DNA from: Glo-17 sp964637835
GTDB lineage: Bacteria > Krumholzibacteriota > Krumholzibacteriia > LZORAL124-64-63
Assembly (NCBI GenBank): GCA_964637835.1
Contig: CAZWYF010000004.1
Span: 62,001-126,000 of the forward strand
Reading direction: 5' to 3'
Length of the DNA stretch: 64,000 nt
Shown: positions 43,738 to 52,068 of the stretch, piece by piece
Layout of the letters: each line of letters opens with the position of its first letter
Position numbering within the stretch: position 1 is the stretch's first letter
Made by a program: the position numbers and the translations under genes
The notes under the pieces: model-generated
Told to the model about the DNA's origin: nothing
The model's input: the letters and a program-made list of their open reading frames with translations, nothing else
The model's database searches: none

Positions 43738-45474
43738 ATGATGATCGAGACCGCCATCCGCGAGGCCTTCAAGGCCCCGCTCGAGAAGCTCGGTGTCTAC
43801 GAGGACGACGTCACCATCGAGCTGGAGAAGCCCCGCGACCGCAGCCACGGCGACCTGAGCACCAACCTGGCGCTCATGCTCGCGCGCCGCCTGCAGCGCA
43901 AGCCGCGCGAGCTGGCCGGTGAACTGGCGGCCGGGCTGCAGTTCGACAAGAGCCTGGTGGCCTCGGTGGAGATCGCCGGTCCCGGCTTCATCAACTTCCG
44001 TCTGGGCGCCGGCTACCTCACCGAGCGGCTCCTGGCCGTGTGGTCGGGCGCGGCGCTGGCGGAGATCCGTACGGGCGGCGACAAGCGCATCAACGTGGAG
44101 TTCATCAGCGCGAACCCCACCGGGCCGCTGAACGTGGTGTCGGCCCGTGCGGGGGCCTTCGGCATGACGCTCTGCCGCCTGCTGGAGGCGGTGGGGTGGG
44201 ACGCGCACTCCGAGTACTACGTCAACGACGCGGGTCGGCAGGTGACCCTGCTGGGCGCCTCGCTCCGCGCCCACTACCAGAAGCTGTCCGGTCGCCCCGC
44301 CGAGTTCCCGGAGAACGGGTACCAGGGTCGCTACCTCGAGGTGATCGCCGGCGAGCTCATGGAGCGCGACAGCCGGGCGGTGCAGGAGGCGGCCAAGGCC
44401 TTCGACAACGAGAGCTTCCAGCGCATCTCCGCGCCCGAGGGCAACGCCGAGCACTGGTGCGAGCTGCCGCAGGAGCAGTCCATCCGCTGCTTCGCCAAGT
44501 TCGCGCTGATGAAGATCCTCGCCTGGCAGCGCGAGACCTGCCAGCGCTTCGGCCTGCGGTTCGACACCTGGTACTTCGAGTCCGAGCTGCACGAGAGCAA
44601 GCGGGTCGAGCGGACCCTCGAGGCCCTGCGCAAGAGCGGCAAGGTCTACGAGCAGGAGGAGGCCCTCTGGTTCCGGTCCACCGAGTTCGGCGACGAGAAG
44701 GATCGCGTCCTGATCCGCGCCGATGGCCGGCCCACCTACTTCCTGGCCGACCTCGCCTACCACCACCACAAGTTCCAGCGCGGCTTCGAGCATGCCATCG
44801 ACTACTGGGGCCCCGACCACCACGGCTACATCCCGCGCATGCAGGGCGGCATGCGGGCGCTGGGCACGCCGGAGGGCTGGCTGGAGGTGGAGATCCTGCA
44901 GCACGTCACGTTCCTGGAGGACGGCAAGCCCATCCAGATGTCCAAGCGCAAGGGCCAGTTCGTGACCATGAACGAGCTCGTCGACGAGGTGGGCGCCGAT
45001 GTGGCGAAGTTCATCTTCCTGACGCGCAAGCCCAATTCCCACCTGGAGTTCGATCTCGATCTGGCCCGCGACCAGTCGGAGAAGAACCCGGTGCTCTACG
45101 TGCAGTACGCCCATGCCCGGATCTGCTCGGTGATCGATCGCGCCGCCAGCGAGGGCTTCGCGGTGGGCGAGCCCGACGCCGCCGGACTGGGCATCCTGGT
45201 CGAGGAGGCCGAGCAGAGCCTGGCCCGCGAGCTGATCCAGCTGCCGCAGATCATCGTCTCGGCGGCCGGGGCGCGGGAGCCGCACCGCCTGGCCAACTAC
45301 GTCACGGATCTGTCGGCCCTCTACCACAAGTTCTATCACCAGTGCCGGATCATCGACGCCGAGGATCGTGCGCGGAGCGAGGCCCGTCTCATGCTCTGCC
45401 AGCTGACCCGCAAGGTGATCGCCCACGTGCTGGAACTGATCGGTGTCCGCGCGCCCGAGCGCATGGAAGACTAA
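43738..45474 (+). CDS. argS: Arginyl-tRNA synthetase with unusual HIGH motif
   Basis: Class I synthetase for tRNA-Arg, 578 residues. An N-terminal Arg-N domain (SHGDLSTNLALMLARRLQ, PGFINFRL) is followed by the Rossmann core and a C-terminal DALR domain. The KMSKS region is IQMSKRKGQFVTMNELVDEV and is normal for the family. The HIGH signature, usually NPTGPLHVGHGR, reads NPTGPLNVVSAR, so residues 132-135 are N-V-V-S and both histidines are missing. The rest of the catalytic core is intact and there is no second copy here, so it is presumably functional. The start is one of two tandem ATGs (43738 or 43741), one base after rsfS. Confidence 0.94.
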   Translation: MMIETAIREAFKAPLEKLGVYEDDVTIELEKPRDRSHGDLSTNLALMLARRLQRKPRELAGELAAGLQFDKSLVASVEIAGPGFINFRLGAGYLTERLLAVWSGAALAEIRTGGDKRINVEFISANPTGPLNVVSARAGAFGMTLCRLLEAVGWDAHSEYYVNDAGRQVTLLGASLRAHYQKLSGRPAEFPENGYQGRYLEVIAGELMERDSRAVQEAAKAFDNESFQRISAPEGNAEHWCELPQEQSIRCFAKFALMKILAWQRETCQRFGLRFDTWYFESELHESKRVERTLEALRKSGKVYEQEEALWFRSTEFGDEKDRVLIRADGRPTYFLADLAYHHHKFQRGFEHAIDYWGPDHHGYIPRMQGGMRALGTPEGWLEVEILQHVTFLEDGKPIQMSKRKGQFVTMNELVDEVGADVAKFIFLTRKPNSHLEFDLDLARDQSEKNPVLYVQYAHARICSVIDRAASEGFAVGEPDAAGLGILVEEAEQSLARELIQLPQIIVSAAGAREPHRLANYVTDLSALYHKFYHQCRIIDAEDRARSEARLMLCQLTRKVIAHVLELIGVRAPERMED

Positions 45475-45483
45475 GGAGCGAGC

Positions 45484-46392
45484 ATGGCCATCCTGGTGGT
45501 CGGTTCCATGGCCTACGACACGGTGGAGACCCCGCACGAGCGGCGTGAGCGTCAACTCGGCGGGGCGGCCACCTTCTTCGCCCTCGCGGCGGGCCCGCGG
45601 GCGGGCGTGCGTGCGGTCGCCGTGGTGGGCGACGATTTCCTCGAGTCGGACCTCGACCTGCTGCGGGAGCACGGCGTGGACCTCGCCGGGGTCGAGCGGG
45701 CGGCCGGTCCCAGCTTCCACTGGTCGGGGCGTTATCATGCCGACTTCATCGAACGCGACACGCTGGCCACCGATCTCGGCGTCTTCGCCGACTTCCAGCC
45801 GCTCGTGCCCGCGGACTGGGTGCGGACCGAGTACCTCTTCCTGGCCAACATCGATCCCGCGTTGCAGGGGGCGGTGCTGGCCGCGGTGCAGGAGCCACGG
45901 CTGGTGGTGCTGGACACCATGAACCTGTGGATCGAGATCAGGCGCCGCGACCTCGAGGCCGTCCTCGCGGGCGTGGACGTGCTGCTGGTCAACGATTCGG
46001 AGGCGCGTCTGCTCAGCGGCGAGCGCAGCCTGACCGCGGCCGCCCGGGTCATCCGCAGCCTGGGGCCGTCGCGCGTGGTGATCAAGAAGGGCGAGCACGG
46101 CGCCGTGCTCTTCGGTCGTGACTCGGTGCTCGCGGTGCCGGCGCTGATGCTGCCGGAGGTGATCGATCCCACCGGTGCGGGCGACAGCTTCGCCGGGGGG
46201 TTCATGGCCAGCCTCGCGGCGGCCGGTGCGGATCGCGAGAGCGACGACGCCCCGTTCCGGGCGGCCATGATCGCCGGCACGGTCACCGCCAGCTACGTTC
46301 CCGAGGATTTCAGCGTGGGCGGGCTGCTGCGGCGTACGGAGGAGGACATGGCGCGGCGGGAGTCCGGACTGCGGGCGATGATGATTCCGTGA
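45484..46392 (+). CDS. PfkB-family carbohydrate kinase
   Basis: Ribokinase-like sugar or nucleoside kinase of 302 residues. The anion hole and catalytic base motif is IDPTGAGDSFAGGFMASLAA. The N-terminal glycine pair is QLGGAATFFALAAG, and VLLVNDSEARLLSGE and VVIKKGEHGAVLF are typical. Substrate cannot be assigned. The short lid and NMNLWI-type segment (LDTMNLWIEIRRRDL) resemble a subgroup of FCB proteins annotated only as PfkB kinases. AAGGAG lies upstream of the ATG, nine bases after argS. Confidence 0.88.
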   Translation: MAILVVGSMAYDTVETPHERRERQLGGAATFFALAAGPRAGVRAVAVVGDDFLESDLDLLREHGVDLAGVERAAGPSFHWSGRYHADFIERDTLATDLGVFADFQPLVPADWVRTEYLFLANIDPALQGAVLAAVQEPRLVVLDTMNLWIEIRRRDLEAVLAGVDVLLVNDSEARLLSGERSLTAAARVIRSLGPSRVVIKKGEHGAVLFGRDSVLAVPALMLPEVIDPTGAGDSFAGGFMASLAAAGADRESDDAPFRAAMIAGTVTASYVPEDFSVGGLLRRTEEDMARRESGLRAMMIP

Positions 46393-46437
46393 GGTCGAAT
46401 AGAGGATAAGTGTTGACTTTATAATCTCTTATGATTC

Positions 46438-46466
46438 TTGTCTTTTGCTGGACCATGGGGTATGAT
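46438..46466 (+). promoter_or_regulatory. Sigma-70 promoter before the unknown/HD-GYP module
   Basis: TTGTCT at 46438-46443, a 17-base spacer and TATGAT at 46461-46466 (five of six). Just upstream is one of the most AT-rich patches in the window, containing TTGACT at 46413 and a perfect TATAAT at 46420-46425, which could act as an UP-like region or a second promoter. Confidence 0.75.
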
Positions 46467-46540
46467 CGCGTCAGGACGGAGCCTCCCAGGGGGATCGCAG
46501 CAACGGGACATGGCAGCAGGGATCAGCAGAGGAGCTCGGT

Positions 46541-47368
46541 TTGGACTGGCAGCCTGAGGACCGGGACGCTTGGGTGATCGATGCGGAGAAGTGGATCTCC
46601 CAGATCAAGGGAGTTCTGCAGTGCAAGATCGACCTCGCGCCCGATGGTGAGATCTCCGGCGTGCACGTGGTCGCCCGCCAGGATCGCGAGCCCCGGCACA
46701 TCGTCCGCGACGTGGAAGGGCTCCTGAAGGCACGGCTCGGCATCTCCGTGTTCTACAAGAAGATCGGCGTGGTGCAGGTGGTGGAGGCCGATGGCCCTCC
46801 CGACCACGGGAGCGCCGGGCCCGCCGCCGGCACGGCGGAGCGCGCCGCGACCGGGTCCGTCGCGGGAACTGCCGCGGCGCCCGGGGTCGGCGCCGCGCCC
46901 GGCGGTCCGGAAACGCAGACCGGGGTCGCGGCTCGCGACGCGGTCCTGCTCGCCGAGGAACTGGCGCCGCGGCTGCAATGCAACGGCGTGGGCGTGATGA
47001 CCACGGGCAACCAGCTGCGGGCGGAGGTCGATCTGCAGGCCGCGGGCCTGGAATCCACCGGCACCGCCGAGGGCCCCAGCCGCTCCGGTGGGGATCTGCA
47101 GCTGGTGGCGCAGGCCACGCTCGCGGCCGTCGAGACGCTGGTGGACGAACCGCTGGGGCTGGAACTGGCCGAACTGCGTCGCGAGCGCCTCGGTGGCGGC
47201 GACGTGGTGCTGGTGGCCGTGGAGATGGTGCTGGGCCGCAGTTGCGAACAACTCTACGGGGCCTGCCAGCCAGGTCCCAATGCCTACCAGGCGGTGGTCT
47301 ACGCCGTCCTCGACGCCCTGAACCGGCGCCTGGAGATGATGCTCTTCAAGGGCGTCGAAGAGGCCTAG
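46541..47368 (+). CDS. Conserved two-domain protein of unknown function
   Basis: Protein of 275 residues with no signal peptide. The start is TTG 46541 behind AGAGGAG. The N-terminal domain (about residues 10-84) reads EKWISQIKGVLQCKIDLAPD, GEISGVHVVARQDREPRHIV and LKARLGISVFYKKIGVVQVV, a small alpha/beta fold resembling ACT- or ferredoxin-like modules. An Ala/Gly-rich linker (about 85-130) leads to a second alpha/beta domain (VDLQAAGLESTGTAEGPSRS, LVAQATLAAVETLVDEPLGL, AYQAVVYAVLDALNRRLEMM). I have seen similar domain pairs in unannotated proteins of other phyla but know no function. It lies upstream of a 14-codon ORF and an HD-GYP protein. Confidence 0.7.
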   Translation: MDWQPEDRDAWVIDAEKWISQIKGVLQCKIDLAPDGEISGVHVVARQDREPRHIVRDVEGLLKARLGISVFYKKIGVVQVVEADGPPDHGSAGPAAGTAERAATGSVAGTAAAPGVGAAPGGPETQTGVAARDAVLLAEELAPRLQCNGVGVMTTGNQLRAEVDLQAAGLESTGTAEGPSRSGGDLQLVAQATLAAVETLVDEPLGLELAELRRERLGGGDVVLVAVEMVLGRSCEQLYGACQPGPNAYQAVVYAVLDALNRRLEMMLFKGVEEA

Positions 47369-47497
47369 CTCGAGAAAGGGGTGGGAACCGGGACCGGAAC
47401 TCGATCTGCGCCACGAAGCGGAGCAGCTGAGCGGAGCGCCTCACTGCCTCTTGTCTCGCAACAAGATGCAAGATCCACTCGGATTGGAGGTGTCACC

Positions 47498-47542
47498 ATG
47501 CTCGATTGGCTGTACGTGTTGCTGTCCAAGTTCGAGTGGTAG
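47498..47542 (+). CDS. Candidate 14-residue microprotein
   Basis: ATG-started ORF encoding MLDWLYVLLSKFEW and ending TAG. It is preceded by GGAGGTG five bases upstream of the ATG, the closest match to the full anti-Shine-Dalgarno complement that I see in the window. The peptide is hydrophobic with two Trp and acidic/basic residues at one face, as expected for a membrane-associated micropeptide. It lies 130 bases after the unknown gene at 46541 and about 215 before the HD-GYP gene. It could also be a leader peptide. There is no clear terminator between it and the next gene. The flanking stretches 47369-47497 and 47543-47641 contain nothing else recognised. Confidence 0.5.
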   Translation: MLDWLYVLLSKFEW

Positions 47543-47641
47543 AAGATCCAGTTCCCGGTCGCCGGTTCCCCACTCCTGATCCCTCCCTGCCTCCGGTACC
47601 TGCCGCTCCGGAGATCCCGTATCCACCGGGTATTGATTCCC

Positions 47642-47670
47642 TTGCTTCAGCTGGCGAGTCGCGATAGTGT
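47642..47670 (+). promoter_or_regulatory. Candidate promoter for the HD-GYP gene
   Basis: TTGCTT at 47642-47647, a 17-base spacer and TAGTGT at 47665-47670. An in-frame GTG at 47667 falls inside the -10, so if this promoter is real, translation must begin downstream, consistent with the start chosen at 47757. Confidence 0.45.
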
Positions 47671-47756
47671 TCTGGAGCATCGCTCGCGGACTCAAGACCG
47701 TCCCGTCGCCTGCCGATCATTCCCGGGAGTCCTCGCTCCCCCAGGAAGGCGTGCTC

Positions 47757-49100
47757 TTGGGCAACGACCGCAAACCGAACGGCTGGCTGTTCCATCTGGC
47801 CTACTGGGCCTTCGTGCTCGGAGGCTCGGCGCTGCTGGCCCATCTGGTCCGTTCCCGCCTGCCGGCCGAACTGCCCCTGCGGGAGCTGGGCATCTTCTTC
47901 GTCTTCCTCGTGGGGGCCGACACGCGCCTGGGCGAGTCCCAGGCCACCGGCGGCCGCGTGCTGTCCTCGAAGTGCGTGGTGCTCTCGGTGATCGCCCTGT
48001 TCGGGCCCGGCGTGGCCGCGCTCATGGAGGCCACCTCGGCCCTGCTGCGTGGCCTGGTCCTGCGGGGAGGCGGCGATGTCCGCAAGGCGATCTTCAACGC
48101 CGCCAACCTCGCCGCCGCCGCCGGCGCCGCCGGCCTGGTCTACCAGGCCCTGCCCTGGTCCGACCGCTTCGACGGTCCGCTCTTCGTGGTCCCGCTGGCC
48201 GCCGCCATGGTCACCCACTCGCTGGTCAACTTCTTCATGGTCGGCACCATCATCAGCCTCGACTCCCAGCTGCCCATCCAGCGCGTCTACCGGCGCAGCC
48301 TCTCGGTGGAGCGGCTCCGCGGCCTGATCGACGCCTCCTTCGCCGTGATGATCATCCTGCTCTACCAGCAGGCCGGCGCCTGGACCCTCCTGCTCTTCCT
48401 GTTCCCGGTGCTGGCGCTCTGGCAGGGCGACCGGCTCTACCAGCGGAACAAGGAGGCGCACATCAACAGCATCGCGGCGTTGACCACCGCCCTGGAGGCC
48501 GACGAACCCTACACCCACGGACACAGCTACCGCGTGGCCAAGTACGGCGTCCGCATCGGCAAGGCCCTCGGGATGACCGAGCGGGAACTGGAGACCCTGG
48601 AATACGGCGGCCTGCTGCACGACATCGGCAAGATCGCCATCACCAACGAGATCATCTGCAAGCCCGGCCGCCTGACCGACAGCGAGTTCGAGGTCATGAA
48701 GACCCACGCCTCCATCGGCGCGGACATCGTCGAGCAGATCAAGTTCCTCTCGGAGGCCACCGAGCTGGTGCGGCATCACCACGAGCGCCCCGACGGCCGC
48801 GGCTATCCGTATGGCCTGAAGCGTGGCGAGATCTCCCTCGGCTGCAACATCCTCAATGTCTGCGACGCCTTCGACGCCATGACCAGCGACCGCCCCTACC
48901 GCAGCGCGCTGTCGGTGGAGCAGGCCATGGAGGAGCTGGTGCGCTGCAAGGGCACCCAGTTCGACGAACAGGTTGTCGAGTGCATGCTGCGGCTCTATCA
49001 TCAGGGCGAATTCAACTCCCTGCGCGACATGCGCGTGGCCACCGTGCCGCTGCACGTGACCCAGCCGCGGGGAGCCGAGGAGCAGCCCGTCGGTTCCTGA
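47757..49100 (+). CDS. Membrane HD-GYP domain protein (c-di-GMP phosphodiesterase candidate)
   Basis: About 447 residues. An N-terminal membrane domain of six or so segments (FHLAYWAFVLGGSALLAHLV, LGIFFVFLVGADTRLG, SSKCVVLSVIALFGPGVAAL to WTLLLFLFPVLALW) precedes an HD-GYP domain with LLHDIGKIAITNEII and HHHERPDGRGYPYGL. Residues for metal and the GYP signature are intact, so hydrolysis of c-di-GMP is plausible. The start is uncertain: TTG 47757 has AGGAAGG seven bases upstream; GTG 47751 or GTG 47667 would lengthen the N-terminus by 2 or 30 residues. No GGDEF protein is in the window. Confidence 0.88.
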   Translation: MGNDRKPNGWLFHLAYWAFVLGGSALLAHLVRSRLPAELPLRELGIFFVFLVGADTRLGESQATGGRVLSSKCVVLSVIALFGPGVAALMEATSALLRGLVLRGGGDVRKAIFNAANLAAAAGAAGLVYQALPWSDRFDGPLFVVPLAAAMVTHSLVNFFMVGTIISLDSQLPIQRVYRRSLSVERLRGLIDASFAVMIILLYQQAGAWTLLLFLFPVLALWQGDRLYQRNKEAHINSIAALTTALEADEPYTHGHSYRVAKYGVRIGKALGMTERELETLEYGGLLHDIGKIAITNEIICKPGRLTDSEFEVMKTHASIGADIVEQIKFLSEATELVRHHHERPDGRGYPYGLKRGEISLGCNILNVCDAFDAMTSDRPYRSALSVEQAMEELVRCKGTQFDEQVVECMLRLYHQGEFNSLRDMRVATVPLHVTQPRGAEEQPVGS

Positions 49101-49152
49101 GCATCGCCGCGGCCTGCCCGCGCCACCGGACCACCACCACACCGGGGATTCC

Positions 49153-50169
49153 ATGAAGTACGCCGACAGCGGGGTGAACATCGACGCTGCCACGCGGGCG
49201 CTCGCCCGCGCCAAGGATGCCGTGCGCGCCACCTGGGACCACCGCGTCAAGAGCGACGTGGGCGCCTTCGGCGGCCTCTACCAGCCCGCCCCCGGCGAGC
49301 CGCTCCTGGTGGCCAGCGTCGACGGCGTGGGCACCAAGGTGATGGTGGCCGTCCAGGCCGGCCGCTTCGATACCGTCGGCCAGGACCTGGTCAACCACTG
49401 CGTGGACGACATCCTGGTGCAGGGAGCGGAACCCCTGTTCTTCCTGGACTACTTCGCCAGCGGCCGTCTCGACGAGGACGTGCTGCCGGAGGTCCTCGCC
49501 GGCTTCGCGCAGGCCTGCCGGGAGAACGGCTGCGCGCTGCTCGGCGGCGAGACCGCGGAGATGCCCGGGGTCTATCGGCCCGGCGAGTTCGACCTGGCCG
49601 GCACCATCGTCGGCAGGGTGGCCGAGGCCCACGTCATCGACGGCCGCGCCATCGCCGCCGGGGACCGCATCTGGGGCCTGCCCTCCACGGGTCTGCACAC
49701 CAACGGCTACTCCCTGGCCCGCAAGGCGCTGCTGGAGAGCGCCGGCCTGCGGCTCGACGACACGCCCGAGGCCCTCGGCGGCGAGAGCCTGGGGGACGCC
49801 CTGCTCGCGGTGCACCGCAGCTACCTGCCGCACGTGCGCGCCATCTGGCAGGCCCACGGACGCGAGGCGGTGCACGGCCTGATCCACATCACCGGCGGCG
49901 GCTTCCACGACAACGTGCCGCGGGTCATCCCCGAGGGCCTCTGCGCCGTGATCGACACCACGGCCTGGGATGTGCCGCCCCTGTTCGGCCTGATCGCCGA
50001 CGCGGGGCAGGTCGAGCCGCAGGAGATGTACCGGGTCTTCAACATGGGCGTGGGCCTGTGCGTGATCGCCCCGCGGGACCTGGACCTGGCGGCCCTGCCG
50101 GATCTGGGGGCCGACCTCATCGGCGAGGTCGCCCGCGGGGATCGGCGCGTGGAGGTCCGGCTGCGCTGA
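49153..50169 (+). CDS. purM: Phosphoribosylformylglycinamidine cyclo-ligase
   Basis: AIR synthetase, fifth step of purine synthesis, 338 residues. It begins MKYADSGVNIDAATRALARA, with FGGLYQ, ASVDGVGTKVMVA, HCVDDILVQGAEPLFFLDY, LLGGETAEMPGVY, LPSTGLHTNGYSLARKAL and ITGGGFHDNVPRV. Complete. It lies 52 bases after the HD-GYP gene and ends in a GC hairpin, apart from the other pur genes. Confidence 0.98.
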   Translation: MKYADSGVNIDAATRALARAKDAVRATWDHRVKSDVGAFGGLYQPAPGEPLLVASVDGVGTKVMVAVQAGRFDTVGQDLVNHCVDDILVQGAEPLFFLDYFASGRLDEDVLPEVLAGFAQACRENGCALLGGETAEMPGVYRPGEFDLAGTIVGRVAEAHVIDGRAIAAGDRIWGLPSTGLHTNGYSLARKALLESAGLRLDDTPEALGGESLGDALLAVHRSYLPHVRAIWQAHGREAVHGLIHITGGGFHDNVPRVIPEGLCAVIDTTAWDVPPLFGLIADAGQVEPQEMYRVFNMGVGLCVIAPRDLDLAALPDLGADLIGEVARGDRRVEVRLR

Positions 50170-50194
50170 CCGCGGGCGCCCCCGTCGCCGCGGT
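50169..50194 (+). terminator. GC hairpin at the purM end
   Basis: Seven-base arms ACCGCGG and CCGCGGT enclose a 12-base loop, beginning at the last base of the stop codon. There is no T-tract. It is a probable weak or factor-dependent terminator. Confidence 0.4.
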
Positions 50195-50499
50195 CGTCGG
50201 TTCGTGGCGGTCCTGTACCACCTGTTCCAGGCGGCCGCGGACGGGTGACACGCCCGATGAGGACCCGCACGTGGCGCGCTGTCTGGGCGCCCGGCCGGGT
50301 CGACCCGCTCGCTGGCCGCGATCGTGCCGCGGCGGTCGGCCCGCGGCCGCCGGCCGGGACAGGTGACCGGCTCGCGAGCATCCCGCCGAAATCCCAGGGA
50401 TCATGACAGTTGCCCGTATGCGGTCGCTGGTGGCGCCGACGGCCCGGCTCCTGCTCGGCAGGGACCGGAAGCGTTGACTCCCCCCACCGGAGGCGACCC
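50195..50499. other. Intergenic stretch upstream of the sigma-54 activator
   Basis: About 300 bases of GC-rich sequence. I see no ORF with a good start, no convincing -35/-10 pair, no GG-N10-GC sigma-54 site, and no riboswitch or tRNA that I recognise. CGGAGGCGACCC just before the ATG at 50500 is the ribosome binding site. Confidence 0.5.
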
Positions 50500-52002
50500 A
50501 TGAATCACCTGACCATCTGGGAAGACCTGCTTCGAGACCTGCCCCGCGACGGCGGCCCGGCCGCCGTGTGGGTGGTCCGCCGTGAAGGCGAGGATCCGTC
50601 CGCGCCGCTGCGCCAGCTCTGCGGCTGGCATGGCGGGGGCGGTCCCGCGCCGCTACCTCTCGGGCTGATCCTGCGGGCGCTGCAGTCGGGCGCGCCGGTC
50701 GAGCAGCTGGAGGAGAGCCGGAGCCGCCGCCCCCCTCTCTGCCGGGCCGTGCCCCTGCAGGACGACGCCGGCCGTGCGGGCGTGCTCGCGGTGGCCGGCA
50801 ATGATGCCGCCCCCTGGGGCGACGCGCTGCGGATGTGGTCGGAACGGGCCGCCGGCCGCCTCGCCCCCCTGCTCGGCCAGCTCACGCCCTGGCCTGGCAC
50901 GTGGCTGGACGGGCCGCCAGCCCGCGACCCGCAGCAACCCTCGCTCTTCCGACCCGACCAGCTGCCACCGCCGCGGAAACCGCCTCGCGGCGCAGGCCTG
51001 CCCCTGCCGCACCCCATGCCCGTTCCCGGGCTGCCCGGCGCCGTGGGCCGGAGTCGCGAGCTGATCGAGCTCGCCCGCCGGGTCCAGGCCGTCTCCGGTA
51101 GCGGGGTCAACGTCCTGCTGCACGGCGAGACGGGCACGGGCAAGGAGGTGGTCGCTCGCGCCCTGCACCTGGGCAGCGACCGCGGCGACCGGTCGCTGGT
51201 GGGCCTGAACTGCGCGGCGCTGCCGGACGCGCTCTTCGAGTCCGAGCTCTTCGGACACCGCAGCGGCGCCTTCACCGGCGCGGCCCGCGACAAGCCGGGC
51301 CTGCTCGAGTCCGCTCACGGCGGCACCTTCTTCATGGACGAGATCGGCGACATGCCGCTGCCGCTGCAGATCAAGCTCCTGCGCGTGATGCAGGAACGGC
51401 AGGTCCGCCGCGTGGGCGAGCTGGACAGCCGGCCGGTGGACATCCGGTTCATCGCGGCCACGCACAAGGATCTGACCCGGGAGATCGAGGCCGGCCGGTT
51501 CCGGCTCGACCTCTATTACCGTCTGAAGGTGGTGTGCCTGGAGATCCCGCCCCTGCGTCGCCGTCCGGAGGACATCCTGCCGCTCTTCGCATACGCCCTG
51601 CGCCGCACCGGGCGCGATCCGGCCGGGATCCGGATCAGCGATGCGGCCGTGGCCGCCCTGCACTCCTGGCGCTGGCCGGGGAACGTGCGTGAGCTGGAGA
51701 ACGAGGCCGCGCGCTTCGCGGCGCTCTATCCGGACGTCAGGCTGGTCGAGCGGCGACACCTGAGCTGGGAGATCCAGGCGAGCGCCGGGCCCCGGCTGGA
51801 GGCCACCGATCTGGGCACCCTGCGCCGGCTGGTGGAGGCCAACGAGATCCTCGAACGCTACCTGATCCGCAAGGCCATCGCCGCCAGCGAGGGGCGCAAG
51901 GCCGCGGCGGCGCGCACCCTGGGTCTCAGCCGACAGGGGTTGTACAAGAAGATCAACCGGTATGGCATGTCCGATCTCGTGACCCCCGTGCCGGAGAACT
52001 GA
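50500..52002 (+). CDS. Sigma-54-dependent transcriptional activator
   Basis: Enhancer-binding protein of 500 residues. The N-terminal 150 or so residues look GAF-like (RAVPLQDDAGRAGVLAVAGN) rather than a phosphoreceiver. A Pro-rich linker leads to the AAA+ domain with Walker A GETGTGKE, the sigma-54 contact loop GAFTGA, Walker B GGTFFMDEIGD, RFIAATHKDL and RWPGNVRELENEAARFA. A C-terminal Fis-type HTH follows (RKAAAARTLGLSRQGLYKKI). The GAFTGA loop makes sigma-54 contact likely. It has no partner kinase here and its targets are unknown. Confidence 0.95.
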   Translation: MNHLTIWEDLLRDLPRDGGPAAVWVVRREGEDPSAPLRQLCGWHGGGGPAPLPLGLILRALQSGAPVEQLEESRSRRPPLCRAVPLQDDAGRAGVLAVAGNDAAPWGDALRMWSERAAGRLAPLLGQLTPWPGTWLDGPPARDPQQPSLFRPDQLPPPRKPPRGAGLPLPHPMPVPGLPGAVGRSRELIELARRVQAVSGSGVNVLLHGETGTGKEVVARALHLGSDRGDRSLVGLNCAALPDALFESELFGHRSGAFTGAARDKPGLLESAHGGTFFMDEIGDMPLPLQIKLLRVMQERQVRRVGELDSRPVDIRFIAATHKDLTREIEAGRFRLDLYYRLKVVCLEIPPLRRRPEDILPLFAYALRRTGRDPAGIRISDAAVAALHSWRWPGNVRELENEAARFAALYPDVRLVERRHLSWEIQASAGPRLEATDLGTLRRLVEANEILERYLIRKAIAASEGRKAAAARTLGLSRQGLYKKINRYGMSDLVTPVPEN

Positions 52003-52032
52003 CCCGGGCGGCCGGTCGCCGGCACTGGAAAC

Positions 52033-52061
52033 TCGACACCCCCGCGGCCGGACGGTATGTT
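52033..52061 (+). promoter_or_regulatory. Sigma-70 promoter for lnt, possibly leaderless
   Basis: TCGACA at 52033-52038, a 17-base spacer and TATGTT at 52056-52061. The -10 contains the ATG at 52057, so that codon cannot be in the transcript. A start site seven or eight bases further falls at or next to the A of ATG 52069, implying a leaderless mRNA. Confidence 0.6.
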
Positions 52062-52068
52062 GCCCGCC

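Noticed and set aside
46510..46557. A 15-codon ATG frame overlapping the start of the gene at 46541
   Set aside because: There is no ribosome binding site before this ATG, whereas AGAGGAG serves the TTG at 46541.
50195..50499. A riboswitch or tRNA upstream of the sigma-54 activator
   Set aside because: I compared it by eye with TPP, cobalamin, guanidine-III, ZTP and c-di-GMP-I consensus elements and with tRNA landmarks; none fits.
50895..50912. TGGCACG-like sequence as a sigma-54 promoter
   Set aside because: It is inside the activator's coding sequence, and the GC element expected ten bases after GG is absent.
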